This document shows positions 59,241-64,000 of a stretch of 64,000 nucleotides of DNA, in pieces (the stretch's first letter is position 1; every line of letters starts with the position of its first letter). The DNA is from Sphingomonas echinoides (GTDB lineage: Bacteria > Pseudomonadota > Alphaproteobacteria > Sphingomonadales > Sphingomonadaceae): positions 45,548-109,547 of the forward strand of contig NZ_JAPYKK010000012.1 of NCBI RefSeq assembly GCF_029623395.1, written 5' to 3'. A program made the position numbers and the translations under genes. The notes below the pieces were generated by a model. It saw nothing but the letters and a program-made list of their open reading frames with translations. It had not been told where the DNA came from and ran no database searches.

Positions 59241-60673
59241 ACGACGAACTCGATCTGGCACAGGGCCAGGAGTCGGACACATCCTCCAACTTCATCGGCA
59301 GCCTGCCGGTCATCCTGTGGGAGCGGCGCTGGTTCGTCATCGTCCCCTTCGTGATCCTGAGCATCGCTGGGATCGCGGCGGCCTTCCTGCTCCCGCGCTC
59401 CTATCGGTCGAGCGCGACGTTGCTGGTGGAATCGCAGAACCTGCCGAGCGACACGACCGCGGCAGCGGGCCCGGGCGACACGGTCATTGACCGCCGCATG
59501 GCCAAGATTCGCCAGCAGATCCTCAGTCGCCCCGATCTCGTCGGCCTGATCCAGGCGAACAACCTCTACAACGCGTCGGCGCGTGCAGAGCCATTGTCGG
59601 CGTTGGTCGCGCGGATGCGCGATGCGACCGGGCTGACCGCGGTCAATGCCGACGTCGGCGGCGGCGGCAAGGAGGGGTCGATCGCCTTCTCGCTGACGTT
59701 CGACTATCCGACCGCACCGCAAGCGCAATTGGTCGCACAGACCTTCGTCGACCGGCTGCTCAAGCTCGACGCATCCCAGACGCAGGAAGAAGCGCAAACC
59801 AATGCGCGGTTCCTGGAAGACCAGGAGGCCAACCTGCAGGCGCAGGTCAGTGCGATCGAGACCCAGATCAACCGCATCACCGGCCAGAACGGCGCCGCAC
59901 TTGCGGCTTCGAACATGGGCGTGAGCGTGATGACCAGTGGCGGCGACTATGACGGTCAGATCGCGTCGTTGCAGCGCCAGAACGCCGAATTGCAGGCGCA
60001 GGTCGGTAAGCCCGCCGTTGGACGGGATCCCAACGTGATCGCCGCCCAGGCGCAGTTGGCAGCCGCCCGCGCGCAATATTCGGACGACCACCCCGACGTA
60101 AAGCTTGCCGAGAGCCGTCTCGCAGCCGCAAAATCGACCGCGTCGGCGTTCCAGACCAACAGCGTTTCGTCTGTGGTCCAGCGCCAGTTGCAAGCAAACA
60201 ACTCGGCGATCGCGCAGTTGCGCAGTGCGAAGTCCATGACGGAAAGTCGCGCGTCGACGATGGCGGCGGCGCAAGCCCGTGGGCCGATCATCGCGCAGCA
60301 GGTCGCGCAGTTGCAGGCGCGTGCCGACGTGCTTCGCGTCAACCTTGGTCGTGTCCAGACCAACCTGCTCAACGCCCGGTCGGTCGTGAAGATTTCGGAC
60401 GAACAGCGCGGCGAGCGGCTCACCCTGATCGACCCGCCGGTCACGCCTGATACCCCGACGCAGCCGAACCGCCCCATGCTGATCCTGGGTGGCATTTTCG
60501 GCGGCCTCGCGCTCGGTGTCGGTCTGGCGCTGTTGTTCGAGCTGATCGCACGACCGATCCGGAGCGTCGGGACGCTTACGCGCCTGACCGGCGCTCCCCC
60601 GCTCGCGGTTATTCCGGTGATCTCGAAGAAGGCCGCGCGCCGTCGTTCGAACGCCCCCAAAGCCGCTGCTTAA
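59237..60673 (+). CDS. Wzc/GumC-like polysaccharide chain-length determinant
   Basis: A 478-residue inner-membrane protein. TM1 at about residues 32-52 (FVIVPFVILSIAGIAAAFLL), a large periplasmic coiled-coil region with VSAIETQINRITGQNGAALA and long Gln/Ala-rich helices, and TM2 at about 413-435. The PNRPMLILGGIFGGLALG motif just before TM2 is the Wzz/GNVR Pro-rich hallmark. No kinase domain is attached; the next gene supplies it. It should control polymer length and export with the Wza-like protein. Confidence 0.92.
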   Translation: MNDELDLAQGQESDTSSNFIGSLPVILWERRWFVIVPFVILSIAGIAAAFLLPRSYRSSATLLVESQNLPSDTTAAAGPGDTVIDRRMAKIRQQILSRPDLVGLIQANNLYNASARAEPLSALVARMRDATGLTAVNADVGGGGKEGSIAFSLTFDYPTAPQAQLVAQTFVDRLLKLDASQTQEEAQTNARFLEDQEANLQAQVSAIETQINRITGQNGAALAASNMGVSVMTSGGDYDGQIASLQRQNAELQAQVGKPAVGRDPNVIAAQAQLAAARAQYSDDHPDVKLAESRLAAAKSTASAFQTNSVSSVVQRQLQANNSAIAQLRSAKSMTESRASTMAAAQARGPIIAQQVAQLQARADVLRVNLGRVQTNLLNARSVVKISDEQRGERLTLIDPPVTPDTPTQPNRPMLILGGIFGGLALGVGLALLFELIARPIRSVGTLTRLTGAPPLAVIPVISKKAARRRSNAPKAAA

Positions 60674-60706
60674 TCTGCGCCTTACCTCTTCGACATAAGG
60701 TACCCT

Positions 60707-61504
60707 ATGCCGCGTTCCTGGAACTCCTCGACCACCGACGGTGCCGCGCCGGATCTGGTGTTGTCGCCCGAAAGCATTGCCGAGCCGATCGAACAGTTTG
60801 ATTCTCCGCGGCGTGGCGTGTTCGGCTTCAACAGCCGTGATCGCCGGTCGCGTCCGTTCAACCTGCTCCGCTCGCAAGTCGTCAAGATCATGCGCGCGAA
60901 CCAGTGGAAGGTGATCGGCGTCACCTCGGCCACGCCGCGCGTCGGCAAGTCGTTTATGGCGGCCAACCTCGCGGCATCCTTGTCGCGTATCCCGGGCACG
61001 CACACCTTGCTGTTCGACCTCGATTTGCGGCGCGGGTCGATCGCCGAGATCTTCGAGATCCCTGAAGGCGTCGGCATCAACACCTTCCTGGCGGGTGAAG
61101 TCGATTCGCTCGACGCCGCTTCGCGCGAAATCACCGGTACGGGGCTGACGGTGTTCCCCTCCTTCCCGACCGAGCACAGCTCGGCCGAGCTGCTCGCAGG
61201 GGAACGGTTGCGCACCCTCGTCTCGGCGATGCGCAAATTGCCGGACGACGTGATCTGCATTTGCGATCTGCCGCCCGCCTTCGCCAACGACGACGCCTCG
61301 ATCGTCCTGCGCGAAATCGACGCGTATCTGATGATCGTCGAAGAGGGCAAGACGACCGCCCGCCAGGTCAAGGACACGCTGGAAATCCTTCGTCCGGCGC
61401 CTTGCATGGGCACCGTGCTCAACCGCTACAAGGGCGGAGTCGGCGGCGACGATTATGGCTTCGGCTACGGCACGCAGCGCTATTACGACGCCTATTACTC
61501 CTGA
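60707..61504 (+). CDS. BY-kinase-like ATPase (CpsD/CapB family)
   Basis: A 265-residue cytoplasmic ATPase partner of the preceding Wzc-like protein. P-loop SATPRVGKS (about residues 74-82) replaces the usual SxxPGEGKS; Walker A' LLFDLDLRRG at about 103-112; Walker B-like DDVICICDLPPAF. Six tyrosines fall in the last 16 residues (YGFGYG...RYYDAYY), as in autophosphorylating BY-kinase tails. ATG 60707, 33 bases after the chain-length gene. Kinase activity is likely but the P-loop is atypical. Confidence 0.85.
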   Translation: MPRSWNSSTTDGAAPDLVLSPESIAEPIEQFDSPRRGVFGFNSRDRRSRPFNLLRSQVVKIMRANQWKVIGVTSATPRVGKSFMAANLAASLSRIPGTHTLLFDLDLRRGSIAEIFEIPEGVGINTFLAGEVDSLDAASREITGTGLTVFPSFPTEHSSAELLAGERLRTLVSAMRKLPDDVICICDLPPAFANDDASIVLREIDAYLMIVEEGKTTARQVKDTLEILRPAPCMGTVLNRYKGGVGGDDYGFGYGTQRYYDAYYS

Positions 61505-61618
61505 TCGGATCGGCCGCGGCCGGAACCGGACAGGACGTCGGCAACAGGGGACGGTCGTGCGAAGTGGAAATCGAATCGGGGGCGATCGCGCGTCCGGTCC
61601 CAATCGGAGGATCGGGTG

Positions 61619-62800
61619 ATGGGTCCGTTCGACGTGCTCGCTACGGTTGCGCTGGCGCCGGTCGCCTTGATCGACGCCGCATTCCTGCTGGAAACCGGGC
61701 TCGGGTTGCGTTCCGACTATAGCCCCCCGCCCCCTGCGCGCGACAAGCGCGTGGTGGTGCTGGTGCCGGCGCATAACGAGGAACGCACGCTCGCGGCTTC
61801 GGGCGCCGGGCTGGTCCGGTTGCAGAACGCCTCCACGCGGGTGGTGCTGATCGCGGACAATTGCAGCGACGAGACCGCCGCCGTCGCCCGCGGCATGGGG
61901 CTTGAGGTGATCGAGCGACAGGACGCCGTCCGCCGCGGCAAGGGCTATGCGCTGGCGTTCGGGCGCGATCATATCGCCGCGTCGCCGCCCGACGTGGTGG
62001 TGGTGGTGGATGCCGATTGCGAGATCGACCCCGCCGGGCTCGCGCGACTCACCGACAGCGTGATGGCGACGGGTCGCGCCGCGCAAGCAGCGTATCTGTT
62101 CCGCCCCGCACCGACCGCACCCCCCGTGGTGCAGATTTCGAACTTCGCCTTCTTCGTCAAGAATCGCATCCGCCAGCGCGGGATACGGCGGATCGGCGGC
62201 GCGGCGATCCTCACCGGATCGGGCATGGCGTTCCCCTGGGCGCCTTACGCCGCGCTCGACCTGGCGACCGGAAACGTCGTCGAGGATCTCGCGATCGGGA
62301 TCGGCCTGATCGAACTCGGGCAGCCCGCTACCTATTTCGACGGGGCGACCGTCCGCTCGGATTGCAGCAGCGACGACGGATCGAGCACGCAGCGAGCGCG
62401 GTGGGAAGGCGGCTTCCTCGCGATGGCGCGACGCCACGGGCTTGGGCTGCTCGGATCCGGGATCGCGCGGCGGAACTGGTCGCGGTTCTGGATGGGGGTG
62501 CATCTGTGCGTCCCGCCTTTGTCGATGCTGCTTGCGGCGAACGTGGCGATCACGCTGGTGCTTGCGGTTGCTGCGGTGCTGGGCGTTTCGCCCGTTCCGT
62601 TGATCGTCGCGGTGCTGCTGCTGGGGCTGCTGGGTGCGGTCGTCGTGTTGGCATGGGCGGGCGAAGGTCGCATGCATCTGCACCGCGACGCCGCGGTTCG
62701 GTTGCCCCGCTATCTGGTGTGGAAACTGGCGATGTACGCCCGGCTGCTCACCGGGCGCCAGCGCGTCGCCTGGACGCGAACCGAACGGATCGATCCCTAA
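61619..62800 (+). CDS. Glycosyltransferase family 2, membrane type
   Basis: A 393-residue GT2 enzyme. N-terminal TM, then RVVVLVPAHNEERTLAASGA, VLIADNCSDETAAVARGMGL, VVVVVDADCEIDPAGLARL (DxD-type metal site), GAAILTGSGMAFPW, a RWEGG motif (TQRARWEGGFLAMARRHGL, the QxxRW-like site), and two C-terminal TMs. It probably adds a sugar to the growing lipid-linked repeat unit. ATG 61619, one codon after a GTG. It is followed by a hairpin terminator. Confidence 0.9.
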   Translation: MGPFDVLATVALAPVALIDAAFLLETGLGLRSDYSPPPPARDKRVVVLVPAHNEERTLAASGAGLVRLQNASTRVVLIADNCSDETAAVARGMGLEVIERQDAVRRGKGYALAFGRDHIAASPPDVVVVVDADCEIDPAGLARLTDSVMATGRAAQAAYLFRPAPTAPPVVQISNFAFFVKNRIRQRGIRRIGGAAILTGSGMAFPWAPYAALDLATGNVVEDLAIGIGLIELGQPATYFDGATVRSDCSSDDGSSTQRARWEGGFLAMARRHGLGLLGSGIARRNWSRFWMGVHLCVPPLSMLLAANVAITLVLAVAAVLGVSPVPLIVAVLLLGLLGAVVVLAWAGEGRMHLHRDAAVRLPRYLVWKLAMYARLLTGRQRVAWTRTERIDP

Positions 62801-62813
62801 GGCGGGTCCGGGG

Positions 62814-62836
62814 CGCTGACGCCGTTCGGGTCAGCG
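62814..62836 (+). terminator. Hairpin after GT2 gene
   Basis: CGCTGAC (62814-62820) pairs with GTCAGCG (62830-62836), 9-nt loop, followed by ACCTTTCT. It lies between convergent genes. Confidence 0.5.
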
Positions 62837-62865
62837 ACCTTTCTGTCCCAGCCCAAACGGCGGGA

Positions 62866-63921
62866 TCACCCCCGCCGTGCCGCCATCCAGGCCGGCGGCT
62901 GATCGATCGGGTCGTTCCACCGGGCAACGTGCGGTTGCAGGTCGGCTTTGCTGGGCAGCATTCCGTGCCGCAACAGATCGCGTCCTTCGTTGGCGACGGG
63001 CAAGTGCTGGCCACCAAGACCGATCGCGCGCCGCAACAGATACACGCCGTGCCCCGCGATCCAGAAACCGTTCGCCAGCGTCGCTCCGGTCCGCCCGTGG
63101 GTGCGCGCGTACATCCGGCGACGCGCTTCGTACCAATAGCGCGGCAGCGGCGGCAAGGTCTTGGCCGCCTTGCGTTCGTAATTGACCCCGGTCGACGCAC
63201 CGCCGATGTGGCGGACGCGGCTGGCGGGCTCGTGCCGGATCGTCCAGCCCGCCTTACCCAGCCGGGACATCAGCTCGACTTCCTCGAAGTAGAGGAAGAA
63301 GCCGGTATCGAACAAGCCGGACTGCTTGAGCGCGGTCGCACGGAACATCGTGCTGGCCCCCGTCACCCAGGCCGCTTCGCCAGGTTCGGTAACCAGCATC
63401 GGCTTGATCCCGAGCACGCGCCCGAGCGTGTTGACCCGCGACCCGCGGACGAGTTCGCGCAGCGGCGACATGGTGCCGAACGCCGACCCCGATTCGCTGC
63501 CATCCGCATTGAGCAGCAGGCTGCCGACTGCGGCGCAGCGCGGATGGCTGTCGAGCACCTTGCGCAGCTTGGTCACCGCGCCCGGTTCAACTTCCGTATC
63601 GGGGTTGAGAACGTGGAGATAATCGGGCGCATCGGCGGATTGCAGCAGCCGCTGGATCGCCTGATTGTTCGCCCAGCCAAATCCGCCGTTGATCGGCAGT
63701 GCGAGCAGCTCGACCCACTCCGACAAGGCCGGATCGGCAACGCCTGCGCGGATCACGTCGGCGGAGGAATCCCCCGATCCGCCATCGACGATGACGACAC
63801 GCAACCCGGGGTTGTCCGCCCGGTCGGACATCACCGCGCGCGCCGCCGATAGGGCGAGCTCCGGCGTCCGATAATTGACGATGATGACGGCGACCTTGGT
63901 CGCTGGAACGGCGTCGCTCAT
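62866..63921 (-). CDS. Glycosyltransferase family 2 (rhamnosyltransferase-like)
   Basis: A 351-residue GT2 enzyme. VAVIIVNYRTPELALSAARA, VVIVDGGSGDSSADVI, LLALPINGGFGWANNQAIQR, LHVLNPDTEVEPGAVTKLRK with the DxD-like NPDTE, and WVTGASTMFRATALKQSGLF with DTGFFLYFEEVELMSRL. This fits the dTDP-rhamnose/NAG-type GT2 subfamily. No TM, so cytoplasmic or membrane-peripheral. ATG 63921 overlaps the stop of the next upstream gene as ATGA, so both belong to a minus-strand operon that continues beyond the window. Confidence 0.9.
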   Translation of the reverse strand: MSDAVPATKVAVIIVNYRTPELALSAARAVMSDRADNPGLRVVIVDGGSGDSSADVIRAGVADPALSEWVELLALPINGGFGWANNQAIQRLLQSADAPDYLHVLNPDTEVEPGAVTKLRKVLDSHPRCAAVGSLLLNADGSESGSAFGTMSPLRELVRGSRVNTLGRVLGIKPMLVTEPGEAAWVTGASTMFRATALKQSGLFDTGFFLYFEEVELMSRLGKAGWTIRHEPASRVRHIGGASTGVNYERKAAKTLPPLPRYWYEARRRMYARTHGRTGATLANGFWIAGHGVYLLRRAIGLGGQHLPVANEGRDLLRHGMLPSKADLQPHVARWNDPIDQPPAWMAARRG

Positions 63922-64000
63922 CGGACTTCCCTCATGCTGATACTCTTTGCCGGGATCCCGACCGCGACTGCGCCGGGCGCGACGTCCGCCAGCACCACCG
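63918..64000 (-). CDS. Hexapeptide-repeat acyltransferase, C-terminal end only
   Basis: The last 26 codons of a gene that begins right of the window. The visible end reads VVLADVAPGAVAVGIPAKSI followed by SMREVR and TGA. The pattern VxxDVxPGAxxxGxPAK is the final turn of left-handed beta-helix acetyltransferases such as serine or sugar O-acetyltransferases. It overlaps the GT2 start by 4 bases, so it likely acetylates an EPS sugar or precursor. Exact substrate unknown. Confidence 0.75.
   Translation of the reverse strand, partial: VVLADVAPGAVAVGIPAKSISMREVR

Noticed and set aside
59150..62683. Minus-strand reading frame of 1177 codons under the EPS genes
   Set aside because: It spans several genes that are clear on the plus strand and reads as an Arg-rich antisense shadow.

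Overview
This GC-rich window looks like chromosomal DNA of a sphingomonad (Alphaproteobacteria, Sphingomonas-like). The evidence is the alphaproteobacterial gene order dnaA–rpsT–mutM–ubiE–ubiB–coaBC–dut, a SciP (DUF1153) cell-cycle regulator, TonB-dependent sugar uptake, an XrtV-type exosortase locus with a PEP-CTERM protein, and many ATGA/GTGA start-stop overlaps. I see no rRNA, tRNA, CRISPR array, transposase, integrase or prophage genes. The species assignment is inference.

Layout. 1–2183: end of a DUF3089 protein and a GT4 glycosyltransferase. 2277–12121: housekeeping block with dnaA, rpsT, mutM, ubiE, ubiB, an unknown polytopic membrane protein, coaC and coaB as two ORFs split by one in-frame TGA, a DUF3072 protein, dut, a small unknown protein and moeB. 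12157–14587: wecB and wecC, giving UDP-ManNAcA. 14633–16936: mnmA, a doubtful small ORF, sciP, and a GlsB/YeaQ membrane protein. 16962–23583: a SIMPL-domain protein, then a minus-strand pentose phosphate operon rpiA–tkt–tal–gnd–HAD phosphatase. 23687–27841: DedA, periplasmic MsrA, PdeM, Kup.

27876–34024 is a sucrose/fructan locus: GH68 fructosyltransferase, TonB receptor, sugar MFS transporter and LacI regulator, with two LacI-like operators between the divergent receptor and transporter genes. 34171–37657 holds a FadL porin, a DUF2147 protein, a MerR regulator and a diheme cytochrome c. 37809–40887 is bioF-bioD-bioA, followed by dinB. 42028–45129 carries a lipoprotein, a PEP-CTERM protein, a retropepsin-like protease and an unknown membrane protein. 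45573–50668 is a molybdenum block: FdhF/YdeP-type oxidoreductase, fdhD, mobA, moeA.

51118–64000 is an exopolysaccharide and exosortase locus: phosphoglycosyl transferase, a 79-aa XrtV accessory protein, exosortase XrtV, EpsI, an EpsD-like PPIase lipoprotein, a TPR lipoprotein on the opposite strand, Wza-like exporter, outer-membrane barrel, Wzc/GumC-like chain-length protein, a separate BY-kinase-like ATPase, two GT2 glycosyltransferases, and the 3' end of a hexapeptide acyltransferase. No Wzx flippase or Wzy polymerase is visible, so the locus probably continues past the right edge. The PEP-CTERM protein about 10 kb upstream is the only exosortase substrate candidate seen in the window.
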